Part shown: piece by piece, positions 11,674 through 25,090 of the stretch
How positions within the stretch are numbered: the first letter of the stretch is position 1
Layout: each line of letters starts with the position of its first letter
Translations under genes and position numbers: made by a program
Assembly (NCBI GenBank): GCA_028564675.1
Contig: JAOVVO010000221.1
Coordinates: 1-64,000, forward strand
DNA from: Onchocerca lupi
Lineage: Eukaryota > Nematoda > Chromadorea > Rhabditida > Onchocercidae
Direction: 5' to 3'
Length of the DNA stretch: 64,000 nucleotides
The notes under the pieces: generated by a model
Database searches by the model: none
What the model saw: the letters and a program-made list of their open reading frames with translations, nothing else
Told to the model about the DNA's origin: nothing

Positions 11674-13805
11674 ATGAAACAAGAACCTGAAGGTGAGGAA
11701 GAATTGAAGGAAGAAGTGGAAAATATGGAAGTCGATGATGATGGAAATGATGAGAGTAGTGAAGACGGTGATGAGTAAGTTTTTCGATGTTTTTCATCAC
11801 CAGAAAGCTCTACATTTTAGGATTTATCACGAAGAATAAAAAGTATCTTTTGGGATAAGGATTTTTTGAGAAATAGTTATCTGATTGACTCTTAAATTCA
11901 TTATACTGCATCCATTGTCAAAACAAATGATACAGAAGCTACTTTTCTAAAAATTATTTTAGCAATTCGAAATTTATACTCTTTTTTTTTGTTGTTTTTC
12001 ATTGCATATATCAAAATGAAATGTTATGCAGAAGTGGAATTAGCAGTAGTGGAGAAGAAACTGTTGAACTTATGGTTACTACTCGTGAAAAACGTTCCAA
12101 TGCTGGTAATAAAATGGCGCAATTGTTGGAATCTGCAGAACAAGAAGATGAATTTTATAAGAACACTTATGATGGTGGATTTCTTGAGGTAGTTTCTTCT
12201 TTCTGTTCTGTTAAGTATTAGTAAATTAAGTGTTAAATCGTTATTGATGCATTAGAAATAAAAATCCGGAAGAACATAGCTTTTATTCGGATTAACTTCG
12301 AGTGAAAAACTGATTGATTTATTTGTTGTGAACTCATTCTCTAATTTATAGCTGGAACATCAATTAATTAGGATGCTTTGCTTGAAATCTATGAAACAGT
12401 AATTCTATAGCTGTTTTAGAATACTAAATTTTTATTCGAAATTTTTTTTGCTAATAGAGTTATCTTTTTTGCGCAGTTACCGAATCACTTTTGAGTTCTT
12501 TTCAGGATGATGTTGATGATGCATTCGAATCACCAGTAGAATCAGATCATGATGAAGTAGATTCTGATTTTGATCGTCCTGAAGAAGAAGACGAACCAAT
12601 TAGCGATGCAGAAGATGAGCCTAAACGGCGGAAGCGAAAAACTGGTTATAAAGTAAATAGATTTATGATAAATATTACGATTAACTTCCCTTTTAGTAAA
12701 ACAATAAAACAAATTTGCCTCATGATTCTTAACTATTAGTCGTTTTTAAAGACATGTTATTAAAGAAAATGGATATTGTCCTTGCTCCGTAAATTATTGT
12801 AGTTGTTTTCTTCAATTTCCTTTTTAGGAACCAAAACTAGGTGGTAACACTTCGAAGAAAACCTTACTAGAAAAAAACAAGAAATGGGTGATGGCTCGAA
12901 TGGGTTGTCTTACTGCAGCCGCCAATACTGTCAGTCCTGAAACTCAGGTATATTTTATTCTCATTTCATTCTTTTATTATTTTATTATGAGTTGAAGTTT
13001 ACATTTAGAATCACTATTAGAATAGCTTTTCATCGGTCAAAAGTTGAAATATCCATTACAGCTTAACTTTGGTTATTCTTTTGTTATAGGCGCAATATCT
13101 GGAAGAAGCTAAGGAAACGGAACGAAAAAATGTTGCATCATTAAAAAAATATGAGCAGTTTGAACTGGAAAAAAAGAAGAAACGTGAGAAAACAAATGTT
13201 ATCCGAAAATTGAAACCACCTTACATTAGCACTGTGGATGGCCCGGATGGTAAATGGGTGATTGTTCCAGATATCAAAAAATTTGTGAAACCAGAAAGAG
13301 TGGTGAGATTTTGCGATCCATTAAAATCTTCATTTTTTTATACATCATCAGTGCTTCCACTTCTTCTCTTTCTTTTCCTTAAAACAGTTGACTTGTACAC
13401 TTAATAAATGTGATGGTAGCAAGAAATCGTATCTCCATGCCTATTACTCAATTTCAAGAAATCATAATAAATTCTTTTATGATTAGAATAATTACAGTAC
13501 TGCATCTTGCCGCTAATAAGGTATTACTGTTTTATTATAACATATCGTATCTACTTTTATCACATATCAGTAGCGTTTCTTTTATTATATATCAGTAGTG
13601 TTTTGCTAATATCTGTAAGATATTTTTTCAGGTAAAACTCCTTTGTTGTGTGACATCACGCCCTGCAAAATATCGCGATCCATTGACTGGCTTGCCATTT
13701 GCAACGCCCGAAGCATTCAAGCTTATTCGAGAAAAATACGCAGAATATTTGAAAAGTATGCCTAATCATCCAGCGGTAAAATCATGGCTTGCCAAGAAAC
13801 GTTGA
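11674..13805 (+). CDS. VPS72: VPS72 / YL1, H2A.Z chaperone subunit
   Basis: Homologue of VPS72/YL1, the subunit of the SWR1/SRCAP and TIP60 chromatin-remodelling complexes that binds H2A.Z-H2B for deposition into nucleosomes; nuclear. Six exons join in phase: 11674-11774, 12032-12188, 12506-12652, 12828-12947, 13090-13302 and 13632-13805, giving 303 residues, somewhat shorter than the human protein. The N-terminus is acidic (residues 1-34). The signature NKMAQLLESAEQEDEFYKNT (about 61-80) matches the human 'NRLSGLLEAEEEDEFYQTTY' region. It is followed by acidic DEVDSDFDRPEEEDEP and basic KRRKRKTG, the H2A.Z-H2B-binding part. The YL1_C domain begins at about residue 247: CCVTSRPAKYRDPLTGLPFA, then TPEAFKLIREKY. 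The start ATG follows a TTCTCAG acceptor by 32 bases with no upstream exon visible, consistent with spliced-leader addition. Confidence 0.95.
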
Positions 13806-16038
13806 TCCCGTTTTCGCAATGTAGTTGTTCATCTACGTGTATCCATAACAGGTCATTAAATTTCTGGTTTAGATGAAAATGACATAAGGAATATATTCAA
13901 TGCGTATGTCATTTTATGGCAATCTATCCGTGCAGTAATGATAACTAAAAGAATTTCAGGCCATAATTTAATAATTTAAATGCTCTTCCGCAAATTTCTA
14001 TAAAAAGAATGTTTGATTTATATTGGTAGAAAAATTCGAAAATTTGATTGGTTTCTTGATACCGGAAAAGAGTAGCAAACTTAAACAAAAACCATATGGA
14101 ATCCCTCATTCTTATTATGTATATAGTTTCGAGAATATTTTGATTTTGGTTATGAATGTTGAACATATTGTGATAAAAATCTATTTCCAAAATGCTCAAA
14201 GAAGAATATGGAAACACATTTAGAAAGATAAATAAGGAAAACTACTGAGCTGATTGGTCAGTCTTTTTTCAAATTTATGATTTATACAACGGAAATTTCA
14301 AATATCTCAAACATAGTTAGACCAAACAAATAATTGATGGCAATAAACTCGTTTCATTTATTCCCTTTTTTTTCCTTCCTTATTTTATCTTTTTATGTCT
14401 TCTTTTTTTTTTTTCTCAATGCTTGATATTATGCCATCGGCTTTCAGGACAGGCATTGTTTTCTTAATCTGATAAGTCTCTCAGACTGAGAATCAAAATT
14501 CCTCAGTTTGTGATACTTATTGAATTAAGAAAGCGAAGTCTTTCAATGAATAGTGGATAGACACAACATTCATAATGAAAACCCATTAAGAAAAACAAAA
14601 AGCATTTTTTTTAGCGGCATTTGAAAATTAAAATTTTTGATAAGATTTAATGGTTATTTTGTTAACAAAGTCAGGTAAACTCTTGACCATTACACAATCG
14701 TCGAAAATAAACATTAAACTGATTCTAACCACTCTTGTGAATTATTTAATTAGAACTGTTTATCATTCCAACATATCTAACTCCATTTTCGCCCGAACTG
14801 AACTATCTTACGGTCCCAATCTTTGCTTGAAGAGAGTGAGAGAAACTTAATCCTTCACTTGAAAAAAAAAAAGCACTGTAAACTCTCACAAAATCCTTCC
14901 CACAGCTTCGTATGATCACTACTCTTTTATCGTTTAATACGAAAAATCATTGGTCGTTTGAATAAAATGTAATTATAATTTATGACCCAATTTGTTCGGT
15001 GAAATTCGTGTTAATACCGACCAACGTGAAAAAAAACTGGTTCATTATTTGCCATCATTACCAGCCAACTGAATAATTGAACTATAAATTTAGTGCTGGT
15101 TTAATAATTTTGCTTATCATCACCCATTTATAATATTTATTGCAAAAAGTAAAAATATACAATTTTATGCGATAAACACAAAACAATCTACGAATACGTT
15201 TATAGAGATAAGTTTTTTAGGATATATCTGGAGAGGGGAATGTCTTATATCACTTGATTCGTTATGGGGTTTATATATTATAATTGTTAGCGCAATGAAA
15301 GTTTTTATCTCTGCATCAGAAAATATGATATCAGCAATATTTGATGCTAGTTGGGGAATTATGGGTAGTATCAGCAAAGTTATTGGTAGCGTATCGCAAT
15401 TTTTACTATCAATTGTTGAACTTGATAAGACTCAGAACATGATACAGGGAATCCAGCAGAAAATGGGTGAAAATCGACCGGGAATTAAATTTAAATCCAA
15501 GTGGCAGGCAGGAATAAAAAATCAGATGTAAGAAATGAGGAAGGGAGAAACGTACTAAAAAAAAATAAGAAAAGATACTTGCAATTAAGGGAAAGAGGAT
15601 TTAATGGAGAAATCATAATAATAGATTCTAATAAACTGATTAAAGAGTTGTTGATTTTTCTTTACAATCGTAAAGAAAAATCGAAGATCCCCAACATTCT
15701 ATAGAAGTTTTGTGCACAACCAGGAATCCTTTGCAAAAGAGTAGAGAGTTTGAATATATAATAAAGAATGAGATAAAAGAGGGAGTCTCTTTTACCAAAT
15801 CAAAAGATAATTGTTTGGTAAAACTAATAAAAAAAGTAGACCACCTGCTCGATTTTGGGGACAAACTATTATTTGCGCTGATTCTCAAAAACAATGCATC
15901 TAAACTTCATAAATTTACAAACAGAAATTAAAAGCTGTGGCAAGTTTGAGTTCGAGCCTTAGTCTGAAGAACTCGGATTAAAAAATGATATCACTAAAAA
16001 ACAAATTAAAAAACATAAGGATGAACAAAATGTGTTAT
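13806..16038. other. intergenic region between convergent genes
   Basis: VPS72 (plus) and SF3B2 (minus) converge on this region, so it holds both 3' untranslated regions. No recognisable gene is present. A weak candidate at 15295-15531 is listed separately. The remaining frames are AT-rich and lack splice structure. Confidence 0.5.
15295..15531 (+). CDS. possible small gene, 78 codons
   Basis: The frame begins ATG four bases after a TTGTTAG acceptor-like site and reads MKVFISASENMISAIFDASW, with further amphipathic sequence (SISKVIGSVSQFLLSIVELD) and a basic, Gly/Lys-rich end. It closes at a TAA, but the same bases form a good donor (AT/gtaaga) at 15527, so the frame could instead be a first exon. 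I found no downstream exon that continues it and recognise no family. A chance frame remains quite possible. Confidence 0.28.
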   Translation: MKVFISASENMISAIFDASWGIMGSISKVIGSVSQFLLSIVELDKTQNMIQGIQQKMGENRPGIKFKSKWQAGIKNQM

Positions 16039-19000
16039 TCAAAACTTGAAGTCTTTATATTTCTTTTGCTGCTGCGTTGATTTCTTTTGCTCCTGTACTT
16101 TTCTTTTACGCTGCAATATAATTCAAATTAAAGTCGAACATATGATGAAAAGAAAAACAAGAAAAGTTGTAAAGCTAACGTTTTGTTTCGCAGAATGTTC
16201 AGCCACCATATCTGAGAAATCTTCGTCATCATCCTGCCGTCCACGAGTCTGCTTCCGCAGCTGTTCTTCATACTTCTTCTCTAGACCCTTTTGATCAGCT
16301 AGATCAAGATCCTCTGGATTCAGAGATACTTCTACTCCAGCATCTACTCCTTGCGCTGCGGGGGCTGGAGTTGGTTTCTTCTAAAAAGATTACGATATTA
16401 GAAATTTTATCTATAACACATCCGGATTTCATAATTTGTTTAGAAGCTGGAAAACTAGTTTTCCATGAGATGAGTGCTTGGAAATTCATTCAAAAAATAG
16501 TAAGAAAACCAAAAAAACAAAAGAAATAAGAACCAAAACAAAAATAAAAAGCTTTTGTTAATAAAATACCCACCGATAAATCATAAACATGAGTACTGGC
16601 CATCATCTGTCCCGCGATGCGATCAATTTTCCGTTCTTGAAGTACCGTATAGAGTGGTGGTGCAGGAGTCTCACCACCTGTTGTGCTGCTAAAATTAAAA
16701 TTTGATTTAATTTACAGATTTTCAACTTAGCAAACTAAAAGAAACTAATCAATCTCGAAAATTACTCTCCTTAATAGCACTTCAATATAAAGCTATGTTT
16801 CAAGCATTTATTTTCTGTGGAACTGTCATTCTGTTTTATCTGAAACCGAATATCTACTAACTTGAAAAAGATAAAAATATTTAGAAACCTGTCTTCTATC
16901 CGTTTGCCCTTTCTCAGTTCAATGGTATCTGGAGTTTCAACACCAGTAAGAACACCAGAAGTCATTCCTGACGGCGTTGCAAAACTAAAAAGGAAAATCA
17001 TTGTCTCATAATTCCGAATCATTACTAAGATAATTTGGAAAATTTAAAAGAATATAACAAAAACATAAACCTTTTTAAAAACTCTACATTCTATTAGATT
17101 GTTTGTTATTAAAATCTTCTACTCTTAGTCATTGAGTCACAAGTCGAACTAACCCTTCAGTAGTAGCTGGAGTAACAAAGCCTGCTTCAACCGCACCACC
17201 TTCACCTTCCTCCTCTTCTTCACTTTCCTCACTAGAATCCTCATCACTACCTATTTCACCCCAATGTCGTCGTTCTATTCTTGATTCATCATCCAATTCT
17301 GGCATTGATGGGATCTAAAAAAAAAATCATGTCTTTTAGAAATGGAGCAAGTTGCACGAACGTAAAAAAAAAAGACATATTAAATAATGAACAACAGAAA
17401 ATTACTAAGTAAAAGGTTATTTTTATATGTACATGAATATAATCTCTTAATCTTCTATTCAAATACATGAATATAATCTCTTAATCTTTTACTCACACAA
17501 AAAATCATCCGAAGGATTTTCTTTCCTGTTACATACACAAATTAAAATTAGTAAAATTAGTTTTTTACAGGTTTACTGTATAAAATCAATTTTAATCTTA
17601 CATTCTCATGAAATTGGTTAAGGATTAAGTTCTGATGTGAAAGTAAAAATAGCTAAATAAAAACAATCCCGACAAATATATCCATGAAAGCCTCTTTGAG
17701 CTAAATCTCTAGCTAGACACAAAAAGCTCGATTGTTAAAAGTTAACAACCAAATGAATTAAACGGAATGGAATGGAATCATTAATCTTCTTCATTGAGGA
17801 GGAAGTTGCCAAACATGTAGTCGACTATCATCTGGATTCTGTTCTATCAGAAATAAGACATCATGTAATGCTAAGTTCAAAGATTTTATAAAACTTAAAA
17901 ATTTCTAAACAAAGAAATAATGCAATTTAAAAAAAAAAAAATTTCTCAAAATCCAATTTAACAACTCATATTAATTTACAACCTCAAGGCCGAACACATC
18001 GCCATATAACGGCTTGCCCATTTCATCGACTGGAGGCTTACCCCATCCACCAGCATGATAACCAAATGCACATCCTTCTGGAATGGGGCAATTCAATCCA
18101 GGTATTTTCAAGTTTGGATATGATGGTGGTGGTCCATACCGCTGCATTGCAATCAACCATGGAGGAGGAAATTTGTGCGCGTTCTGAAACGAAATATCAC
18201 TAGTTACTTAATTTAAATATTGATTTCTGTCTCCATGAATACAGAATTTACACTTACAAGTCCGACAGGCATTCCTAGCGCAACTCGTAGTTCATCGGTC
18301 AATTCACCTGGTTTCTTCTCACGCATGACTGTTTCCAATTCTTTACCTTCATAATACAGTTCACCCATTTGAGTCATTACAGGTTTTGTTTGCCATTTGA
18401 AAAAAGCATCATGCAGCTTTTGATAATCTATATCAATACGACCAAGTTTCGGTCTTGCACGTTCACGCATTTTTGATTTTAACGACTGGGCATCTTCCTA
18501 AATAAACGAATGTTAGAGAATAAGTTAGAAGAACTATAAATAAAAATCACAAGATACATCGTGTCGATTTTACATTGCAGAAAAAAACTTTCACTAATAA
18601 TCCTTTCCCCTCTTCAGTTCTTCGAGACTGATAATCCTGCGGAATTGATGTAAGTTAAATAATACAATTTGAACAAACATTCAGAAATTCAAAAACAGGA
18701 TCCGAAGGAACTTACTTTTTCCCACATTGTTTCACGCATTTCCATTATGCCCGTCCTCTTGATAAAATCAGGCAAGTCAAACGGAGGCCTTTCAAAACCA
18801 CGTTTGCCTGCCAGATATTTTCTCTTAGCATTCCAATGTCGCGGTACAGGTACAGTATTCCTGTATGCTTTCAAGGTGACCAGGAGATGAGGATCACGTG
18901 AAGTGACATCTGCCCATTCCACTACATCTGGCCGCGTTGTCACCTGAGAAATTATTTAGTAAAAATATTTAATACGCTCATTATAATCGTATCAGAGATG

Positions 19001-20573
19001 GGCACACAAATATACATTTCAGATAACCAAATTTCCCTTATATGTTAAGATTGAGATATTGAAATATAACTAAAGAAAATCAGTAGATTCTTTTTCCCTT
19101 TTTATATAATAACAGAAGTGATATGAAGTTGAGAAATTATCTGGAAAGAGTGAAACAAATGCATACAGCAAATAATTTATGATTTCTAGAAATGAACAAA
19201 GACATTTTTCTAAATACCTCTTTCAGTTCGGCAATAGTTGGCTGCATTGATAGACGAAGTTTCCTCTTACTCAAAGTTTGTGCATGCCCGGCCTCCTCTT
19301 GTTCGCGCTGAAAATAAAGTTGAAAATAATTCTCACATTATAAAATAAGTAGTGTTGATTAAAAAATTTCATACAAAAAAAAAAAAAAAGAAATTTCACT
19401 GCTTATAAATATCTCTAAATGCAAATATCCCCAAATGCATACTGAAGGTAAAAAAAAATCTTTCAAAAATTACCCGCTTCTCACTCATTTCTTCTTGCAA
19501 AATCTTTTCCGAAATGGAAGCCTTCGTTGGTACTTCTTCTTTTTTCATTTCTGGTTCAATTTTCTCAACAGGTTCCTCTTTTTTTACTTCCTCGCTTATC
19601 TGCACAATTTATAAACATTATTATCGTTACAAAATTCATTTTATTTTTCAACATATTCTATGTTGCAGGACAATGAAAGGCTTTTTGTTCTGGCCCGTAG
19701 TGACGAATTTAGTAATAAAGAAACCATTAAAAAAAAAAAGAATGAAATTCGCACAAATCCCTTAGACATATTTAGCATTTGAAAATTGCTGATTGGTTTT
19801 GCTGATTTTAGAAATTCTATTTATCGTAAATTAAAAATTATAGCAATCAATCCAACATACAATACTTAAGTTTGCCAATGCAAAATAAACAAAATAAACA
19901 AAAGAGAAACCTTGAAACTTTCGAAAACTTTCGAAAAATACTGATAGTTTGGATCATTGGGATCTAGCTCTAGAGGTTTTCCAACATAAATCACTTCAAC
20001 ATTATCATCAACATCACTGGTTGGTGAACTTCTATCGATACCTGAATTCCATATTTAAAATTCCCAAAAATAAATACAAAATTTTATAAATAAAACAGAT
20101 GCAATATTCGTGGAAAGAACTACACACATTAATTATAAATATCTGTGACAAATAAGTAAATGAAAAAACACCAGAACCTGAATCTGAATTTCTAGCACTG
20201 TCTTCTGCATTGGTCGTTCTCAGAATTTTTTTCTTCTTCGATTCCTTTTTTTTCCTGTTTTTGTTTTTCCTTCGTTCCAGTTCCTACGGAGAAAAGCAAA
20301 ATGAGCAACAATAAAAACAATGAAAGAAAAGAGAAACGGAATTTTCTATAAAATTTCACACCGTCCACTTCACTTGATTCAAAACAATGATTTCTTTTCA
20401 CGAGATCATGAAAATACATCAACTGAAAATTATTCTGACAATACAAGAAGACCAGAATTGTTCCATACGATTTTAGCTAAAATTTTATTAACCAAAGCAA
20501 CCTTCAGTTCTTTTTTGGTAAGATTGGGTAGTGGTTCTTCTTCCGATGGATCAATCGCTTCGATTTCTGCCAT
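16039..20573 (-). CDS. SF3B2: splicing factor SF3B2 / SAP145
   Basis: Homologue of SF3B2 (SAP145; C. elegans sftb-2), a U2 snRNP SF3b subunit that contacts pre-mRNA near the branch point and holds SF3B4; nuclear. Thirteen exons join in phase: 20573-20502, 20283-20172, 20041-19911, 19599-19474, 19307-19218, 18943-18716, 18497-18258, 18183-17983, 17314-17154, 16984-16889, 16688-16574, 16380-16180 and 16110-16039, giving 614 residues. The protein starts MAEIEAIDPSEEEPLPNL, then a Lys/Arg run (about 27-45). The DUF382 region (about 178-300) carries PVPRHWNAKRKYLAGKRG and PPFDLPDFIKRTGI. The PSP domain (about 310-370) carries LGMPVGLNAHKFPPPWLIAM and QRYGPPPSYPNLKIPGLN. It ends YKDFKF, as human SF3B2 ends YKEFKF. 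It lacks the long proline-rich N-terminal extension of the human protein, as expected for nematodes. A possible alternative last exon after exon 8 is noted in the findings. Confidence 0.97.
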
Positions 20574-21310
20574 TTCCTGAACTGACAATTACAATATAAA
20601 GCCTGAAAATCCAGTAAAGTTTTAACCGGTTCAAATTTTTGTAAAAATCAATTATTGACAAATCATTCATTTTAGCATTATTCCACTTTAAGTTTAACAT
20701 TATCATGAGCAGATTTCCAGCAAGAATGCAGCTCTTCTCTTTTTCCCTTGACTTGAAGCATTTTCATTCAAATCAATTGCTGAATAATGAAGTCCAAATA
20801 AAGAATGTAAACCTTAAAGGATAGATGGAAATAAATAACAAAAATAAAAAGGAATAGATTCTGGTCTTTATAACGAAAGAATACAACAAGCAATAAAATT
20901 GGAGAAATTCATGACACCAATTATATCAATATTGAGAAAACACTTAGAAAAAAAAAAAAATCAATAACATCAACACGCATAGCAGCTGGATTAATACCAA
21001 TCCTTACGTGTCACTCGTAATTCGTCGCAAGATTAGGAAGCAACTTGCGATTGGTTTGTTGGTTACATCACGCTTTGCAACTTTAATTGTCTTTTTATGA
21101 AAATAATATCGTCCAGCCGTTGCTTCTTGATAAATAATGAATGTCTCGAGGGAAACAAGAATGCGGAAGAAAACCTTCTGAGAAGTTGGTGGTTAAGGAA
21201 GTTTGTTATCGAATTTAGAGATTTCAGGAAAATTCAACAAATTATTACATATTATTACGTAATAGACTCATTGCATAGCAGAAATGGTAGTGCATGTTTG
21301 CATAACTTAC

Positions 21311-21670
21311 ATTTATTTCGATATTTTTAAACATATTTTAATTATTCGACAATTTCTGATAATTTATCAATTTTATCTTATTGCAATTATTTTTATCAAT
21401 ATATTACATCCGCCTGAAAGTTCTATAAACTATCGGATGATGGATAAATCAACGTTTAAATATGATTTTAAATTTATTTCGATATTTTTAAACATATTCT
21501 GATTATTCGACAATCTTTGACAATCTATCAGTTTTATCTTCTTACAATTATTTTTAAAAATATATTACGCCGCCTGAAAGTTCTATAAACTATCGAATGA
21601 TGGATAAATCAACGTTTAAATATGATTTTAGATATATTTCAATATTTTTAAACATATTTTGATTATTTTT
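21311..21670. repeat. 161-bp tandem repeat, about 2.2 copies
   Basis: A unit beginning atttatttcgatatttttaa recurs at 21311, 21472 and, partially, about 21633. Each unit contains gcctgaaagttctataaact and gataaatcaacgtttaaata. The first two copies differ by scattered substitutions, which indicates an older duplication. Open frames in this stretch come from the repeat and are not called. Confidence 0.9.
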
Positions 21671-22189
21671 TAAACATATTTTGATTTTGCATGTCAATGC
21701 AAAACAGAAATAACAAAATTTCGATATTCTTAAAAATTTTTGTTAAATTTATCTCCAATTACTTCTAAGATATGAGTAGAGCTTAGATTGTATTGTCAAT
21801 TTTCAAAACATTCATTTTTATTATTAGCACATAAAATTGATGCAACCTGAATGGATCAGCTGTCTTATTCAATTATCGATATCTTGTGTAAGAAAATTCA
21901 AAAAATTTATAAAATATAAATATGATAAAATAATCCAAATATTTTGTATGATAGAAATTTGCAATATTTCTCAGTCAAATGAATTATTTATCTCATTTTT
22001 TGGTCTAAGGCAAAAGTTTTTATAGATACTGATTGTGGGTGAGTTGAGTGATTGTTAGATTGATTAGCTGATTAACCACTACTCATCAATCAATACCTTC
22101 CAATTTAATCCACTCATCTATATTCAATCCATCTCAATCAATAAAATTTCTCTCACCAAGATTTGTCTGTATCATAATGAAAAAAATTT

Positions 22190-22480
22190 TTCCAACAATT
22201 TTATTGGTGCTACGAATTCGGACAATGTTTGACCAGCTTAATGATGAATGCTGGACTGACGAGAGAAAAGTTGGAATAATTCATTGAGGAAATCAACGAT
22301 TTGAATCTAACGCCTTCAGATCAGCATTTATCAAAGGATGAACTGGATCAATAATATGAGGCCAAGAGAAGGATCGTCAAATAAAAAATCAATCTCTTTG
22401 AACTATAAATTAGCAATCTCGAAAAGAATACAGCATGCTGGACTAATCAAAGGAAAAAAGAGTTCCAAAATTCTAGAAAA
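22190..22480 (+). mobile_element. decayed LTR-retroelement 5' internal piece
   Basis: The sequence attggtgctacgaattcgga resembles the primer-binding-site region found just inside the 5' LTR of BEL/Pao-type elements, which typically reads tggtgccgaaacccggga; this comparison is from memory. It follows a 'ccaaca' end like that of the LTR-like copies at 49 kb. Just downstream a frame with stops reads LTREKLE-stop-FIEEINDLNL then TPSDQHLSKDELDQ-stop-YEAKRRI, which looks like an old helical gag-like protein. No intact gene survives and no flanking LTR pair is evident here. Confidence 0.45.
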
Positions 22481-22494
22481 TGCAGACAAGCTTA

Positions 22495-22620
22495 TTTAGC
22501 AGATCGGAAAATGAGAAAAACAAAGGCCTTTAGTAGACCAAAGAATGAGATATGGATAAATGATTCATTTGACTGAGAATTATTATAAATTTTTGTCATA
22601 CAAAATATTTTGATTATTTC
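22495..22620 (+). repeat. dispersed repeat family D, copy 1
   Basis: Begins agatcggaaaatgagaaaaa and continues through gagatatggataaatgattc. Diverged copies lie at 38220-38350 (same strand) and 59290-59440 (opposite strand). Two of the copies keep a coding-like stretch reading N-R-(L/S)-E-D-E-(K/R)-T-K-A followed by RYG and a stop; in this copy it is more decayed. Probably a fragment of a retroelement polyprotein, since it directly follows the gag-like remnant. Confidence 0.6.
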
Positions 22621-25037
22621 ATCATATTAATTTATATTTTAGAAATTTTTTGATTTTCCGACATATCTTATCAGAATGGGAAATGATCGTTGATATTGGA
22701 TCAAAATTTATAACAGCTATTTGCTACTCAGAGCATACTTAATAGGATAAGATATGAAATAGGGCTTGAGAGTGCTTAATCAATGTGGCTAGAATTTCAC
22801 ATTTCGTAATGTTAATCAAATCTTTGATCCAATTTCTATTCCTTTTAAGCGTGTTAAAATATCATTATTTTTCTGCAGAAAAAGATGTGGAATGAAACTC
22901 GGAACAATCGAGTTATATTGAAGACTTAATTAAAGTTAGGGATATAGGTAGAGGCTTATTATTCACATTTCTTGATATAAATCGATTCCTTGAATCAGTT
23001 TTTTATCTTTCTGCGAATTGAAACATTGCTTGTTTTCTCGTTTTGTTTCCTTAACTCTCGTAGGGAATATTCTAAATATTTGAAAAATTGAAAAAAAGAA
23101 GTTAAAAATAATCTAAAAATGAAAGAAATAATGTTCATAATCTGTTCAGGAAAATCGTCAAGCTTTGATGACGGAATAAAATCAACATGACGAATTTGAA
23201 TTATTACAATAAAATTTCAGCAATACGATTGCTTTGATAAGATTGTTTTAATATTATAAAATTCTTATAGGTAACAGAATCATTCTTGCATATGATTTCT
23301 CGACTTTCATCTATCAGTTTTTTCAGATGGTTCATCTTTGTTCATCTTGTAAATTTCGTTTTTTTTTTTCTTTTTTTAATTATTAACAAGAAATGATGAC
23401 AATGAAAAAAAGCAAAGTGAACAAATATTTAGACAATATTCAGGAAATGTCCCGTTTAATTTATAAATCGAAATTATGGACATTTCCAAAGCATTATCAG
23501 AAAACAAAATAATTTATTGCAAACCATAAACAATGCTACGAAATAAAAAAAGCCAATTATTGGATTTTTTGTTTCTGTGGCAGAGTAACTTTTATAAATG
23601 CTTAAAAATTTGCGCATTACTTAAAAAACATAAAAATTAAATTGTAATAAATTAATCGATAAATATATTTTTAAAAACATCCCAGATCTAAAGAAGATTG
23701 TTAAGTAAAATTTAATTTCTTGCAAATTCTACAAGTTCCAAAATTGCATGCTACATTCAAACTTATCGATTCATTTGAACAGAAGATTATAATACTTTGA
23801 AGCAATAAAAAAAAAAGAAAAAAAATATCTTGTGTATCATAAAATATGCATAGGTCTATATATTTGTTCTATTCATTCATCCCAAACACTTTGAAATGTT
23901 GATAAATGAAAAAATAAATAAAAGATCGGATAGAAAGCATCGGAGACAAGGAAAAAACCTGCACAAAAGCATTTTTTCGCATTTTTTTGCGATTCTACCA
24001 TTTTACATTTCTTTCGATCTGTACTACAAGTATTTTCAGCATTTTTTTTTTTTTCCATTTGCGACTCTTCTTATTAATGATACATTGAATTGAACTGATG
24101 TATGATTAGTTGACAGAAATATTTAAAAGTGTAAAAAAGCCAAAAAAAAAGAGAAATTTAAAAAGTTTAAAAATTAAGCTAGGAAATTTTTTTGTGTGAG
24201 AAATCTAAAAGTTTGTGAGAAATTTAAAAAGTTTAAAAATTAAGCCAAAAAAAAAATGATTTCCGCACTGAAAAGGATGAAATCTGTAAGCCAAGGAAAG
24301 TTTACCAAGGGATCGTGCAAATTAATTCTGATCTTAAGATATTTAATCTCGATGGGGCTAAAGTAGTCGAACGAGGAAGATTGATTAAGTTACTATCATT
24401 TTTTGGCTTAATACGAATGATAATGGGAAAAATTGTAGATTTTTTGTCAAGAAACTCGAGAATATCCGTTCTCGAGTCCTAGCAAAAACTTAGTAGGCTA
24501 TTTTGAGCATGAAATATGCTACTAACAGATTGGCATATTTTTTATATTACAATTTTCAAAAAAAAAAAAAAAAGAATTTAAAATTCTAAGAAAAAATTTA
24601 AGCGTAAAATTTGACCATTTGTTATTACTTAATCATTTTCTTTCCTTTCGTTTGCAACGTAATTTGTAATTAATGAACTTCGTCTTGAAAAGTACACTTC
24701 ATCTTTCAATCGAAAATATTTAAAATATAATTCGTAGAACTTAAGATAATAAAAATTACTGAAAACCCGAGTAATCTTGAAAAAATAACCGAAATCATTT
24801 TTTCTTAACAAATTTTTTCAATAATATTAACAAGGATGAAAAAGTTTCATAGAAAAGTAAAGATGCAAAAGTAATTTAGTATATTGTTGAGAGTGATGAT
24901 TTTGAGATAATGTTTGTTTAAGTTTAAACAATCAATAAAATTAATTGTTTTAATTAATTCTCTTTAAATTTACCTTTCACTAATTATACAAATCACATTT
25001 CTAGCTTTCAATATTTGTATATTCTTACTATTTGAAT

Positions 25038-25090
25038 GCCGAGAGAGAGAAAGAGAGAGAGAGAGAGAGTGAGAGAGAGAGAAAGAGAGA
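25038..25090. repeat. GA microsatellite
   Basis: A run of about 50 bases of (GA)n with a few A and T interruptions. A shorter GA run lies at about 38628-38650 inside an intron of the HtrL-family gene. Confidence 0.95.
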
